Under the pieces are notes generated by a model. The model was not told the DNA's origin. It saw only the letters and a list, made by a program, of their open reading frames with translations, and made no database searches. Shown here piece by piece: positions 45,976 to 58,513 of a stretch of 64,000 nt of DNA; positions within the stretch are counted from its first letter, which is position 1, and each line of letters opens with the position of its first letter. The DNA is from Hyaloscypha bicolor E (Eukaryota > Ascomycota > Leotiomycetes > Helotiales > Hyaloscyphaceae), in the NCBI RefSeq assembly GCF_002865645.1, contig NW_020194628.1, positions 1,488,001-1,552,000 on the forward strand, written 5' to 3'. Both the position numbers and the translations under genes were made by a program.

Positions 45976-46656
45976 ATGCCATACAACGAGCTGCAGAGGC
46001 GAGACTCGTGGCCTCCGACTATCATCCGCCTGCGCGACGGAGAAGAAGAGAACCTCGATAACATCGACGAGAACCCGATCTCCTTCTTCCTGACGTCCCC
46101 CGAAGACATTGATGAGTTCCTCGACGATGAGGACCTGTCCGCCGGCATCGAGACTCCCGAGTCAAGCCACACCCCTGTACGAGAAATCTCCCCCTCGACG
46201 CTACAGCGTGTTCCACTCGAAGCAGACGACGACGAAACCTTCGGCCTCGCGATGCCCATGGCGTTGAAAGACTTCACAGCAAAACACACAAGCGGACGCA
46301 AGTCCAGGGTAGGCACAAGACCAGACGAACTCAAGGGTCTCGGCATCACTATCAATATCCCGGAGTTCTCGGCCACAAGGGGCAGGCCGAAGGTCCGGCT
46401 TACGCCGTCGCTGAGCGGGAGGGGACGAGGTCAGACGCGGTCTCTGTCAGCGCGGCGGCCGCAGAGCTGGAGGGAACCGAGTCCGGACATTTGGACTATT
46501 AGGGAGGAGAGGGAGAGTGATGATGAGGTGAAGATGAAGGTGGGGAGGACGGACACGCCGGTTTCGATGAGCGCGCCGGCCAGCACAAATTTGGGAACTA
46601 TGGCAATGATGACGCCAAGTCCGAAGCCGAAGAAGAGAGTTCATTGGGCATGTTGA
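45976..46656 (+). CDS. acidic unknown protein
   Basis: A single-exon frame of 226 residues. The start is the ATG at 45976 (MPYNELQRRDSWPPTIIRL). Next come an acidic region (ENLDNIDENP, DIDEFLDDEDLS), a conserved-looking middle (DELKGLGITINIPEF), a basic part rich in Arg/Gly/Ser, and a C-terminus PKPKKRVHWAC. There is no leader or membrane segment. I take it as a fungal protein of unknown function; the basic tail could be a nuclear signal. The opposite strand is open in places but less protein-like. Confidence 0.65.
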   Translation: MPYNELQRRDSWPPTIIRLRDGEEENLDNIDENPISFFLTSPEDIDEFLDDEDLSAGIETPESSHTPVREISPSTLQRVPLEADDDETFGLAMPMALKDFTAKHTSGRKSRVGTRPDELKGLGITINIPEFSATRGRPKVRLTPSLSGRGRGQTRSLSARRPQSWREPSPDIWTIREERESDDEVKMKVGRTDTPVSMSAPASTNLGTMAMMTPSPKPKKRVHWAC

Positions 46657-48008
46657 GCGCTGAGTCTGCATATTAGCATTGCATGGAGTTTGGGAGGGCA
46701 GGTTGGCATCGCATTTTCGTTTTGCATTTTTTGTTGTTGGCATTTTACATTGGCAGCTGTATTTTCACTATTCCCCTTTCATGTTTCGTAGGTGGTTTGC
46801 ACATGCTCTCTGGTTTCTTATTTCTGGTAGGGCTTGGAACTGGCAGGTAACAGATTGTCCGACGAGCCTAGATAGCTAGGCAGCACAAATACACAAATTT
46901 GAGATTGCTGCCTTGAGACCAGTTCATTTGAATTCTGTGGAGCGAATAAATGCTGGTATGTTTAGCGGTGAAGTGAGCCCAACATTTTGCATTCAAGTTC
47001 GTTGTAGGGAGGGCAGCTGGTAGAACGGCTTCGTTGTGCACAACGATCGGTTCCGCCCTGTCCGAACCCCAAGGGCAACCACCAGAACAATTTCTTTACG
47101 TACAACATCGATATCATCTCTGATGTGAAACTACACTGGGCTGGTTGTTCCATTCTTTGGCTTGACTTGTTGTCCAAAGTGTTTTGCTCACTCCCAAAAT
47201 CTTCAATTAACTTCGAGATGTTTGTAACTGACAACTACCGCCCACTGTCAACAAAGCAACTTCTGTGAATCCGACGAGAAATTTCAGAACCGGACCACCT
47301 CTCAATTTATTTCCGTTGATATTAATTTGATATAAGACATGTCATCTTTCCCATTTTGGCTAATGTCATGAAATTTACCTGACAGTTGACAACAAAGTCT
47401 CCACTGATAGCAACATACAAATACCTGGCTGCCCCACTGTTGGAGGTATGTAGAACGACCTCACTTCCCTTGCACTAGTGGTCAAATGTAATACAACAGC
47501 TTTGCACTGAGAATAGGCTCAAGACTTTGGTGGAGTAGGAGCCATGTTGACAATTTCCCATCGACTGCCAGCGCTGCATGTCTCCTTCCAGCCACTGAAC
47601 CTTTGACAGTATAGTTGGAATTACAATGTAGCACTTTCCATTCTCTGCCCCATCGTGCCGCGACGTCCGTGGGTCTCCTCCCACCGCTCCCCCTTTGGAA
47701 ACGATCAAAATACTCGTTCCTTCTAAACAATTCTGCCAACATAAATTTAACGAGTTTAACACAAAACGTGGAGACTCATAATCTTCCCATTTCGAAATGG
47801 TATTCATTAGTTCCGTGAGATCCCCTAAATCTACCCTAATACGCCTTGCATCTAATTTCTTTTGATGCCCAAAACACCATTCACCATGCCTGCATTCCAA
47901 GGGCTATTCGCTAATCGCTTCAAATGGAAGGTATCTAGGAAATGAGTCCAGTCGAAAATTCTGAACATCGCTCAAGAATCAAAACATCATCCGGCCCTCA
48001 CTCTCGAT
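46657..48008. other. intergenic, weak minus-strand coding signal
   Basis: Two overlapping minus-strand frames at 47475-47900 (for example FMLAELFRRNEYFDRFQRG) look partly protein-like but have no recognised domain. The rest shows nothing. Confidence 0.35.
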
Positions 48009-50209
48009 TTACAACGGCGTGCTCGCCGCGAAACCCTCCCCTTCAATCTGCTCTCCGAGTTCGCTCTCGTTCTTGAAGCTGTACATCCGAGCCTCGCAAT
48101 CAATACTGCCGGTACACATCCTGCTATCACTGAGCCCGATACAAGATACAGCTCCTGTGTGACCCGAAAAGGTCTTCTCGCACTTGCCGGTCCTGGCATC
48201 CCAGACTTTGACCATGCGGTCTTCAGCTCCGGATACCACTCTTAAGGTATCGCCCGCTAAAGCCCAAACACCTTCGACGTGTCCAAAGAAGGTCTTTAGA
48301 CATCGGCCAGAGATAACATCCCAGAGGCGAATGGTAGAGTCGAGTGCTCCGGTGAGGATATATTTTGGTGGTAAAGGACGATTCTTCCCCCAAGACTCGA
48401 AGACCGATGATGAGAACTCATCAGGTGTATCCAGGTCGGTAAAACTTGAAGTGCTGCTTGCTCCATCATCGGTATCTTCAGCTTCCGCATCTTCAGGTTC
48501 GTATTCTGCTGGGAGCAAGGTGACCTGCTGCACTTGGCCAACATGTCCTTCAAATATTCTGATCGTCTTCATGGTATCTAGATCCCACAGACGAACAGTA
48601 CAGTCATCAGAGGCCGAAAATACAGTCCGAGATTGGAAATCAACCTTGACATCATTGACCCAGTCCTTGTGGCCTCGGAGAGAGGTGGTTGACTTGTCGA
48701 TAAAATTCCATATCTTGACGGTACGGTCGATAGATCCTGATGCTAGAATATTTCCATCAAAGTGGACACCTATAACGCCTTCGGAATGACCTGGGAATGT
48801 GGAAAGGCATTCGCCAGTTCGCCAATTCCAGACTTTGATAGTCTTATCCAGACTTCCACTGATTAATTTCGTGTCGTCAAATTGAAGGGAGCGAACGCCA
48901 GACGTGTGGCCGCGTAACGTTCGAATACACTTCTCGGTAGCAATATCCCAGATCTTGATGGTTGTGTCGTACGACCCGGTTGCTAGGATAGTGTCGCCGA
49001 ATTGTAAACAAACGATGCCGTTCGTGTGACCCCTGAAAATCTTCATAGAGCAGCGGCCGTACTTCCAATTTGTGCCGACTTTAAATCGATCCTTGTAAAC
49101 ATCCTTCCAGGGTCGAAACTTTTGCTTTGTGAAGTAAGAATCTTCTGTTGAGGTACATTGTCGCTTGCTTGCTTCGGAAGAATTAGCTACTAGGCCGTCA
49201 GAGGTGAAGGAATCGGCATCCCTCTTGGATGAACGATTCAATGTCACTAAGTCCTTGCCAATCTTCTCATCAGGAACCGGAGTCAGCTTAGGTGACCACT
49301 CATTGAGGCCTCGGCCGGCTCCTCGCAGTTGTTGTTGTCGCTTCCAGTCCCTTAATTGTCTGCGCTCCAGAAGTGGCAATCCCCAACCACAGCTTGTACA
49401 CTTCCGGTCGATATGCTGCTCACACATCCTGTGCCAAACTACATCGTCATCCGCCAGCAAACGCCACCGCCGACTGACCTGTGCCGCCTTACACAGCGAG
49501 GTTGTATCGAGATGGCACAAAATCTTGAAAGATACCTCGGAGGGGAGGGCAGCGAGAAAGTCGATACGAATAAGGTCTTTGACGGCGTTGGAGAGATATG
49601 ATAGTTGAGGAAAGCAACATTGTGTGAGGATGCCTTGGAGCATAAGATTTCTCTGCTTTGCCGGTGCTGCAGAGAAGAGAGCCCAAACGTGAGATATACC
49701 TTGTTGATCTGCTTGTGACAATGCTTGGAGGTCCTGCCATACCGTCAGTCTTGCCCACCAGTTCAATCTTGTCGGCGTACCCTTTGTAGATTCTCCATTG
49801 TCGGCTCATCAGCGGTTCTGCGGCATTTTGAGTCTGGCCGATGTCGATAGCAGTATTTGGTGTTGGGGTCCTTCTGCGAAGTCGTAGCTGGTTGAGCCTT
49901 GGGAAGTGGTGCGTACTGGTCGGGAATGTGCTTCGCAAGGAAAGGGGCAACCGTCTGGCCTGCCATCTTGCTCGTAGAAGAGATTGTGATTCTTGGGTCG
50001 AACTCGCTATTGTGGTCTCCGTCGCAGTTTTCGTGCGTTGGGGGCTCGCCCGCTTCGACACGATCCGCGAGATCCATATTCACACCAGACGCTGATGCCA
50101 TCTCGATCGCTTGCCACCGAGGGTTCTTCGAAAGGTCGTCTGGCAGACGGTCGCCCGGTACTTCAACGGATTGCCGTACGGCCAATTTGTCGGTCTGCGT
50201 TGACGCCAT
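48009..50209 (-). CDS. sconB: F-box/WD40 sulfur controller (sconB/scon-2/Met30 type)
   Basis: Substrate-recognition subunit of an SCF ubiquitin ligase, the negative regulator in sulfur metabolite repression in ascomycetes. Two exons (50209-49781 and 49733-48009, one 47-bp intron in phase) give 717 residues. A conserved helical block ([33 protein letters not shown]) precedes the F-box at about residues 200-245 ([35 protein letters not shown]), then the zinc-like [11 protein letters not shown]. Seven WD40 repeats follow from about residue 380, each opening with GH (FRGHTNG, LRGHTSG, FPGHSEG, LRGHKDW, FEGHVGQ, FFGHVEG, FSGHTGA). The fifth repeat is split by an acidic serine-rich insert ([11 protein letters not shown]). 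Role and name come from the family; the gene looks complete. Confidence 0.93.
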
Positions 50210-52929
50210 AGTAACAACCGTTGTCCATATGTTCCAGGAAAGAGTCCGCCAGCCGCGCGGAAGTCGCCAGCAGGCCCAGGAATGGCGGGCGCGCAGGGGC
50301 GCAGAGGCACAGTCAGAGCAAGCACCTCATCAAGTACCGGTCAGGTCGTGCGAGATATTCGTGCTCTGACCGGGGCTGGTGTCGCAGGAAACTGATCTCA
50401 CTTCGCCCCAGATTGCGTGCTCGTGCGGTCGACAGGGTTGTGGTGCGATGAGGCGCAAATGCAAATGTTGAGTGGGAGCTGCTGGGATCGATAAGCAGCG
50501 AGCCGAACAATTTCTCCGCACTTTTGATTGAGATGATGCTGCTGCTGCCGATGTTGAGCAGTTCGAATCTTCAGATTCCTGACGAGATGTTCAGAGAATG
50601 AGTAATGGGGTTGGTGAAGGCTGCTCGAATCAAGAGGAGAGCTCGAGTTTCTTTTACGAGAGATGGCGCAAGTAAGCACGACATTGGTCACGTACGCAGT
50701 CCCAAACTCCCAGATTAATAAGAGCGGGGGTGCTGCAAAACTTGAATTGTTAATAAGAATTATTCATTTTGGATCCAATTATCAATTCTGTGACAAGGAA
50801 TTCAAACTACTTCGCGTTGTTTCTCTTCGCTTCCCTTCTCTCTCTCCAGATTTATTTCTTTGAGGTGTCAATTGCTGGCAGCGGCTTCAAGATTTCAGGT
50901 TAGCCTGCAGGGTCCTTCCCGCAGCCTTGTGGAGCACGCGAGACATCCTGATTACCGATCTCTGGATCTCAACCTTGCCACTCTGGACATCGGTTTTCCC
51001 CATCCTTTTCTGTTGTACAGGTCTTTCAAGTCGTCAGATTCTCGAGTCCGCCTTGAGATTCAGGTTAGGCAGGTATTTCTTGTCTCAGCTTATGCAATAC
51101 GAGAGTGACCAGCCACATCTTCACCTGAGAAGAAAGACGGCACTCCTGCCCAAGCTTTGTCCTTTCTGTAACAATCGCTACCCGATCATGTTGGAACTCT
51201 CGTAAACGTCAAAGCTTGTTGCAGCTCACTCGCAGGCTGCGATCCACGGAAGATCAGAGTGTGCATCAGAATGGTTTCCTGTCAAACTTCTCCAAACCCT
51301 CAAAACAGGTGAGATCTCTGGAACTGAGCCTGCGATACCTGAATTACCCGCTGTTCCCCTTTCTTCGCCGTTGAGGCCCTGAATGCCGTAGACGACAGTC
51401 ATGGTTATCGATCTCTGCATCTCAACCTCAACCCTTGCTACTCACCGTCCCCTCGGTATGTTCGAAACCCGGTTCTCCATAACACTCTCTTGAAAGGCGC
51501 CCCCCTCTTTCTCTTTGATTCCTACGCGCGGTTTTAAGTCCCTGTGCGCAATTGATGGAAGGGGGGAAGATTTCTGGACAACCCTTCCATTAACTAGTCC
51601 TAGCGCCGAAATTTCTCTACCACCACCATCTCCATCGATCAACTACACGAAGTACAAACGATCAAGCAGCCACCAATAAGCCAAGCTCGCCTTGTGGGTG
51701 CTATGGAGTACCTTCATGCCCTTCGGTCGCTAAACAATGGCAAACCTTAACGCTGGAAATTCGCCGAACCACGGAGAAGGGCATTCCACACTCAGCAATG
51801 CCAATATTCCAACCTTTTATAATTATTGGGGCCCGAAGGATCTTTACCAAGAACGAGGAATTTTCGAATGAATGTCTCATTCTCTCGGAGCTGGTGGAGG
51901 AGGAGGCAGGAGACCGCGCCTCCAACGGGGTCCCGGTTGTCATACTTGCAGCGTTGAAGACTCTTCGCAGTCGATCCGTCAATTTCATGTATTTCAATTG
52001 CTCCCGCTCTTCATTCGCAACTTCACGCTCATCACCTGACGCATCGTAGATGCCCATTGGATCAGCAGACATAGCTCCGGACGTTGCCATATAACGAGGC
52101 GGTGGTAATCAGTTTGACAAGCTCACCCAAGAACATTATCAGTAAGATAGCCCCACTGGTAAGCCAAGGGCATGTTCTTGTGACTTCTATAAATAGCTCA
52201 CTGGCCCCGTAGCTATCGCTAAAGAACTAGACCCACTATTATCGATCTCTCGCCTCCGCAGACAGCGCCAGCGTCGCTAAAATTATAAGCGACTTGATCG
52301 CTAACCACGCTTGCCTCGCTTCATTAACACCACCTATAAAAACACCATGCAATAAAAAAATTTATAGCAAGGAAAGAAAGACATATTTCATGCGCCCACG
52401 GGTGGAGGGTAAGGAAAACTCAGACGAACCGAATTTTGCGCGGTTTCAACTTTCAATTGGGGGTTTAACCCCGGCTTGCTGAGTTTAACGTCATCCTTGG
52501 ACGGGCGTGGAGTCGGAGTGTTATTGACATCTTTCTCGCGGACTGGTGTTATTGTCGTTGTTGGTGTCAATGTTGGCATAGTTAGTTTAACTTGATTTCA
52601 CACGCTATTGTTATAAGTTTTCACTACTATTTGTTTGATTAGAAGCGTTCGGATTTACTTCTTTTGATATATAAAGTTGATAGCTTTGGCGAGAATTCTG
52701 TGGGGCTCCGAATTCCGCACCAAGAGGGCATATTGCGCACTTCAAACTAAAGATTTCCCGGTCAACAATGAAGATTTTGAGTTCAAAACAACCAGTCGCT
52801 CCCATTTGTTTCTTGATGTATCAGAGAGAATATCAGTGCTAATTTCGTACTCGTTTCCCTTCCGGCGACAAAATCCCATAACCCAACACTGATCACGCCT
52901 CCCATATTCAGAATTTCACCATTTTGTAC
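50210..52929. other. long intergenic region, no firm gene
   Basis: About 2.7 kb. A minus-strand frame at 51701-52090 (129 residues) has no recognised domain. The stretch 52190-52330 has repeated GCTAA/AGCGA words (for example ATCGCTAAAG, AGCGACTTGATCGCTAA), which suggest an old repeat remnant. Confidence 0.4.
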
Positions 52930-53336
52930 CTCAAATGCTGGCTCTTCATATGGATGACACTTGAAGAATCATCAGCCTTATCTCAATCCATAACAACTCT
53001 TCGAAGTGTAAAGGCGGCCCAGAGCTCCAAGTTCCCGCGAACTTGCCCCTTCAACGCCTCAACTGCTCTCCGAACAACCTCCTCACTAAGGCAAATCGTT
53101 TCAACTCTTGCTTCCTGGACCTCTTCAAGTACGCCCATAGTCTCAGGTATATGGGGTCGCTGTGTCTCCAGGGCGAAGCTGACCGGTACCATAGAGGCGA
53201 AGCAGCATTCTGTGTAGTTTCTTGGGCCGGGATAATGACCAGCGCCTGCTGCGAACATTGCCGCTTTGCATGTTGGGAGAGAGGATGGGGGTACGAAAAA
53301 TACGAGCTTGAAACGTGCTGCAGCAACCGAAGCCAT
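52930..53336 (-). CDS. NIF3/YqfO C-terminal (CutA-like) domain protein
   Basis: A small protein made almost only of the CutA-like domain found inserted in NIF3/YqfO proteins. Exon 1 (53336-53043) starts MASVAAARFKLVFFVPPSSL and has the typical CKAAMFAAGAGHYPG and YTECCFAS. An 83-bp intron (52960-53042) joins VEALKGQ in phase to CHPYEEPAFEV, the family's HPYEEPA motif. The exact 3' end is unclear: a GTACAA just after this motif could be another donor, or the frame could run on for some 40 codons. Fungi carry such stand-alone proteins; the function is not established. Confidence 0.75.
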
Positions 53337-54228
53337 TTGGAAGGTTGCGATTGAGATTCAGTCAATCACCTTATTCAAAGAGTCCGGGACAGCCATGCAA
53401 TAGCTTCACGATTTGTGGTTCTCCGGATGTGTGTGTTCTAGGTCATTTAAAGCTTCAAAACCCAGCAGATAAGCTCAATTGCACTTAACAACTTCTTTTG
53501 CTCGGTAAAGAAGTGTGAATCATTAAGTGCTGATGCATCAAGTGAATTGAAATTGGAGATGCAACTTGGGAAACCCCCCCCAGCGAGTATTCAAGTGCCA
53601 ACCAGCGTTGGGAGGGGCTCAGGCTTCTAAACGGCATGTTCAAGGTGCCAATAGCTCATGAAGCTTCCCGGAGAACTAAAACCTCTAGCAATAAGTCAGA
53701 GCTCTCCAAGAAAGATTCCTCCGTGAGCTATGGGGATCAGTATGCAGTCCACAGATCAAGGGTTGGGCCAGGGGGTCGTCAATTACAGGGAATAACACAC
53801 TCTAGCAGGGAACATTCAGGAGCTTAAGCGACTCCAATCCACCCCTTTGCCTTGCCAAAACAAATAGATCACCGACTTTGCCACCAATTCTCCATTCTGT
53901 AGTCACCGCACGTCTCACTTCAATGCGGACGAAACCCGGCACTCGGCAAGATGTCCACGCTCCTGCATCTCCAAACAGGGGCAGCTGTATGTACGAACAC
54001 CTAGTCCCGTAGCCCCGGAATGCGGCGAACGGGGTAAGATAACCGGGTCGCCGTGACTGCGGCCTGTCGTTCAGCTTGACAACAAACAACAACAACAACA
54101 TCAAAGTGAATGCGATCCTTAAGAGTTACAGATAGGACCATATGTCTCGCCACATGTGATTATTAAATCCTTCAACTGCCCTCCAACAACAATTCTAGAC
54201 ATTCGGTCTCCTCGCACCTCGAGCGACA
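53337..54228. other. intergenic, no gene seen
   Basis: Promoters of two divergent genes. A run of AAC/ACA triplets lies near 54080-54100. No other feature was seen. Confidence 0.5.
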
Positions 54229-56194
54229 ATGGTATCAGAAACGGCAGGAGCAGCTGCTGCACGTGTCACAATACCCGACACCCCATACACAATCCTCGAG
54301 CAACCACTTGGGACTGAATCCCATGTACGAATCGTCACAATCGGAGCTGGAGCAAGTGGAATCAACATGATCCGCACCCTACGAACATCCCTCACAAACT
54401 ACACCCACATCGTCTACGAAAAGAACCCCAAAGTCGGCGGCACGTGGTACGAAAACCGATACCCTGGTTGCAAATGCGATATCCCCGCTCACAACTACCA
54501 ATACTCCTGGAAACCGAATCCGGAATGGAACTCCTTCTTTGGTTCTGCGGAAGAGATCGAAGCTTATTTCTGTGGGGTAGTTGAGGAGGAAGATTTTGGT
54601 AGGGAGATTAAGACTGAGCATCGGGTTGTGCAGGCGAGGTGGAATGAGAAGGGGGTTTGGGAGTTGAGGATTGAGGATTTGAGGTCTGGGATAGTGTTTG
54701 ATGACTATTGTCACTTTTTGCTGAATGCTTCGGGGATTTTGAAGTGAGTTTTTTAATTTGGTTGCGCAATCTTAGGGTTGAAAGTCATTTGACATCCGAC
54801 AGTAACTGGAAATGGCCTCAAATACCCGGTCTCCATGATTTCAAAGGCGACCTCGTTCACAGTGCAAATTGGCCGGAAAACTTCGAATATCCCGGAAGGA
54901 AAGTGGCGGTCATTGGCAATGGCTCCTCTGGTGTTCAGATTGTCCCAGCTTTACAACCCGGTAAGTTCCGAGTTTCTTCGTGGTATTAAGTCAAAAACTC
55001 AAAGCTAATCTCTCCTGGATGTTAAAAAACTGGTTCACTTCATCCGGTCACCAAGTTGGATTGCTCCACCATCGTATAAAACATGGAAATCCGGCAAGGT
55101 CGCCGAAATTCTTGGAAGTTTGGACATGGACGGAGAAAACTTCACCCCTAAACAAATCGAGAAGTTCAAGACTTCACCGGAATACTATCTTGAATTCGTT
55201 AAAGCTGTCGAAGAGCAGATCAACGGAAGATTCCCTATGGTTAGTTTGAGAATACCCCTCCATATCGTACTGATTCAGGTTTACAAGCGGCTGACTTCGA
55301 GTACCAGATGCTGAAAGACAGCGAACGTCAAGCTCAAGCATTCAAACTGTTATCTATTTACATGACCACTCTTCTTGGAAATGACAAGCTCCTCTGCAAA
55401 GCCCTCATTCCCTCCTTTGCCGTCGGTTGTCGAAGACTCACTCCAGGACCTGGATACCTCGAATCTCTAACAAAAGAAAATGTCCGCGTTGTAACAGAAA
55501 ACATTGCCAGAGTTGTCCCAACAGGCATTGAGATCGCTACCGGAGAAGTAGTAGAAGTCGATTCCTTGATCTGTGCCACTGGCTTTGATTTATCTTTCCG
55601 ACCACGCTTTCCTGTAATAGGAAGGAAAGGCAACCTCCAAGATCTCTGGACGGAGAATTTACCTCGAGCATACATGTCCTGCGCTGTTCCTGATTTCCCC
55701 AATTATTTTAGTAAGTCCGCTCATCACGCGAGATAGGGAAAACGACGTTGCTAATGTTGTTTTGTGAAGTGTTCCTCGGCCCCAATTCTGCCATCGGTCA
55801 CGGCAGCGTCATCACAATCACAGAGCACATATCCCGCTACATCTGCTCCATCATCCAAAAATGCCAAACCGAAGGCATTTTATCTCTTTCACCCAGCCAT
55901 GCCGCGCTCTCGGCCTATAGTGAACACATTGACGCCTTCATGCCGCGCACAGTGTGGTCTGAGACTTGTAGATCATGGTTTAAGAATGGGAAAGAGACCG
56001 GACCGGTTACGGCACTTCACCCAGGAAGCAGGATCCATTGGTTCCATATGCTGGAGATGTTTAGAGGGGAGGATTTTGAGTACGTCTATGAGAGGGGGAG
56101 GTTTGGGTATTTGGGGAATGGGTTCTCGACGAAGGAGCTGGAGGGCGGTGAGGATAAGACTTGGTATTTAGGGACGCTGGGGGCGAATAATTGA
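54229..56194 (+). pseudogene. Baeyer-Villiger-type flavin monooxygenase, probably broken
   Basis: A class B FAD/NADPH monooxygenase of the kind that inserts oxygen next to ketones or oxidises heteroatoms. Seen in order: the FAD motif GAGASG, VGGTWYENRYPGCKCD, the fingerprint FKGDLVHSANWP (FxGxxxHxxxW[PD]), the NADPH motif GNGSSG, and later CATGFDLSFRPRFP and FLGPNSAIGHGS. Introns at 54744-54802 and 55711-55769 keep phase. The intron opening at 54961 (GTAAGT) should end just before codon AT|GTT AAA at 55019, but the bases there are TGG where TAG is needed, and no other AG gives an open frame. At 55241-55279 the next junction is off by one base. So two independent defects prevent a normal message. 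Either the gene is dead or the assembly has errors. A P450 lies 46 kb away, so no cluster is evident. Confidence 0.65.
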
Positions 56195-56542
56195 GATGTC
56201 GGTGGTAGGGTAGAGGGTGTGGATGGCGTTCTCGGAAGGCTCTGGAGTTGGGAGTGGTAATGGTGTATATGTTTTGTAGAAAGAAAGACCAATAAATGGC
56301 ATCAATTTCTCATCGATTCGATTCCCATAATTATGTATTACTTCCCCCGGCCGGGCCCGCCAGCATGCATCCCTGTTCCCGCGTAAGATGAATCTCCACA
56401 GGGTGCTATCAACCGGTGTTTCCACTAATGAAGATACAATAGCAAGCTGCTCTTCCAACTGCAGATGAAACCAGCATGTCAGTGCAACACGATCAATCAA
56501 TATATTGTTCACTGAGGGCTCCAAGGTATCCCAGTGCCCACC
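56195..56542. other. intergenic between convergent genes
   Basis: Shared 3' flanks; nothing else was seen. Confidence 0.5.
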
Positions 56543-57173
56543 TTAACCGTCCTTCAGCAACCTCCCACCATCCCCCCTTCCACTCGCTTCCGCAGCAACG
56601 AACACCTCCTTCCCAGGCACCAGCGCCGGCCCCCCCCTGCTCCCTCCATCCTCACTCTTCATCACCCATCTCGTCGGCCTGAAATCTCGATATCTCCCAA
56701 ACGCCTCCTCTAGATCCTCGTCACCCCAAGATCGCTCCGGCTCGGTGCCGACATACTCGTCGACTTCATTGCGGGCGAAGTATTTGATGTAGGCACTACG
56801 AGGCATCCGGATTACACGGATGTCTTCTGATGAGTTGGAGGGGTTAGTGCCTCGTTTTAGTGCTTTGGCGAAGGATTTTAATCTAGATGTTTTCTTGTTG
56901 GAGGATGAGGATTTCCTGCCTTGGTGTCAATATAATAAAAGTGAAAGAATAGTAGAGAGAGAAGATAGATTACCTTTCTTTCGAGCCTCTCGACCCCATG
57001 CCGACACGCACGGCAACATACATCAACGTTTCGTCGTTGAATCTGTGTGGGGGGTGGATGGGGGCTGTGATACCCCCCATTGTCGAGTTGGCCAGAGTTG
57101 GAAACGGCTCGACCTCGACATCCGGTGCGTGATAGATTCCATCATTGTGGTGGGCTTGGTTTGATTCAGACAT
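56543..57173 (-). CDS. conserved-looking unknown protein
   Basis: Two exons (57173-56974 and 56915-56543) joined by a 58-bp intron ending GGCAG keep phase and give 190 residues. It begins MSESNQAHHNDGIYHAPDVE. HRFNDETLMYVAVRVGMGSR is followed across the junction by a lysine/serine stretch (KSSSSNKKTSRLKSFAKALK), then VIRMPRSAYIKYFARNE, YVGTEPERSWGDEDLEEAFG and YRDFRP. There is no leader or membrane segment. The MPRSAYIKYFA...GTEPER part looks like a fungus-specific conserved motif; I know of no function. Choosing the earlier AG (CCAAG) as acceptor would break the frame, so the later one is used. Confidence 0.72.
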
Positions 57174-58513
57174 CTCGGGAGGCTGCTGGAGGAATAGCCA
57201 GTATTCAAGGGTGTGGAGAACTTGATATAGACCAGGACTGGAGAGAGGGGCAGGTGGACCTGGTGGACGGAATGCGGGGGTATATAACCCGAACGGAGGT
57301 GCTCCTCAAAGATAAACCAAGTCTCTCAAACAGCGTCCCATCGGATCAGTTCATCTCCGAATAGATTGACTTGTTCTGCCTCGGAATCACTGGCTTCTTG
57401 AGGGCTATTCGAGAAGAGAGGATGTTCTGTCAACATCGTAAGCTTTCACCGTCCTCGGTACAATTCCGGAGAGCCGGATTAGCGAAGCAAACCGACCTTT
57501 GCACACAGATAGCTGATTTGTTAAGTGATCTTCCTCGGCGAGTCATCAATGAGGCCGCTGAGCTCATCAACTTTGGCATAAAGTAGGCTTAAAGCACGCA
57601 CAATCTCGAAAGGAGAACGATTCGAGACGTCTCGCCGGGGGCACGGTTGCTACTTGATCTTTCTGAATATGGATTTTCATTCGCGAGGCTGTGCGTTGCG
57701 TGGTTGGCGCCCCATGACAACTGCACAAAACGGGCCGATTCCCAATTCTTTTCAACTCCCGCTTGAATGCACGTGACATAGCAAAAGAAATCAGGCCAGG
57801 AAAAGCACTACCGGCCCGGTATTCACTTAAATGCAACGCCAGTATGCAAGAATTGCAACAGATGTGCCATGGATCTTGCTTCTCGGGCCTTTTGGGTCCA
57901 CTCGCGCTTGCATGTAGCAGAGATCTTCTCAAGATCTCCCGAGAGGGGCTCAGAGGGGCTGAGAGGAGCCTTCGCCTCATCGGTCAGATGGACGACGACG
58001 ACGACCTCACAACATCTTGAAAGGCATGGATCACCTCTATTGAACTTGAACGAGCGAGCCGATAATGCGGTCGTGGTTCGGCGTAGAGAGGTCCAACTCT
58101 GCATGGAGGACCAGAGCCTCGATGCGGCGATGCCTTGTTGACCGCTGCGTCTTCGGGCCCAGTCTCCGAGTTCCAATGCTTCTGTCCGAGGCGATGAGAA
58201 ACATGAGACTATGTCAAACATGATCGTTCGAGGTACACATCTCGAATCTCCCAGTGAGAAGGAAGGAAAGGGGCTGCGAGGTGGTGGATTGGATTGGATT
58301 GAGAAGAGAAGTGGATCAATGTTAATTCCGGCCAATCAGAGTCCGGAGCGCATTTGGTGAGTTCTTGGGACCATAGAAGTTCGCAGCCTCGCATCATCCT
58401 CTCAACATCCCAGAACATCAAAATCGACACGATAAAGGATCGAGCAGAAGACGGCACAATTCGAACAATAGTAACATCTCTGCGACTAATAAAAAATACC
58501 CCTTGTCTCCACC
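57174..58513. other. intergenic, no gene seen
   Basis: Frames on both strands overlap and lack motifs (for example 57823-58335 on the minus strand). It contains the Atg17 promoter. Confidence 0.45.

Noticed and set aside
47475..47900. Two overlapping minus-strand frames
   Set aside because: Some protein-like wording, but no consistent frame, splice site or domain; left as intergenic note.
51701..52090. 129-residue minus-strand open frame
   Set aside because: Protein-like in the first half but no motif, no homolog I recognise, and an open frame of similar span on the other strand.
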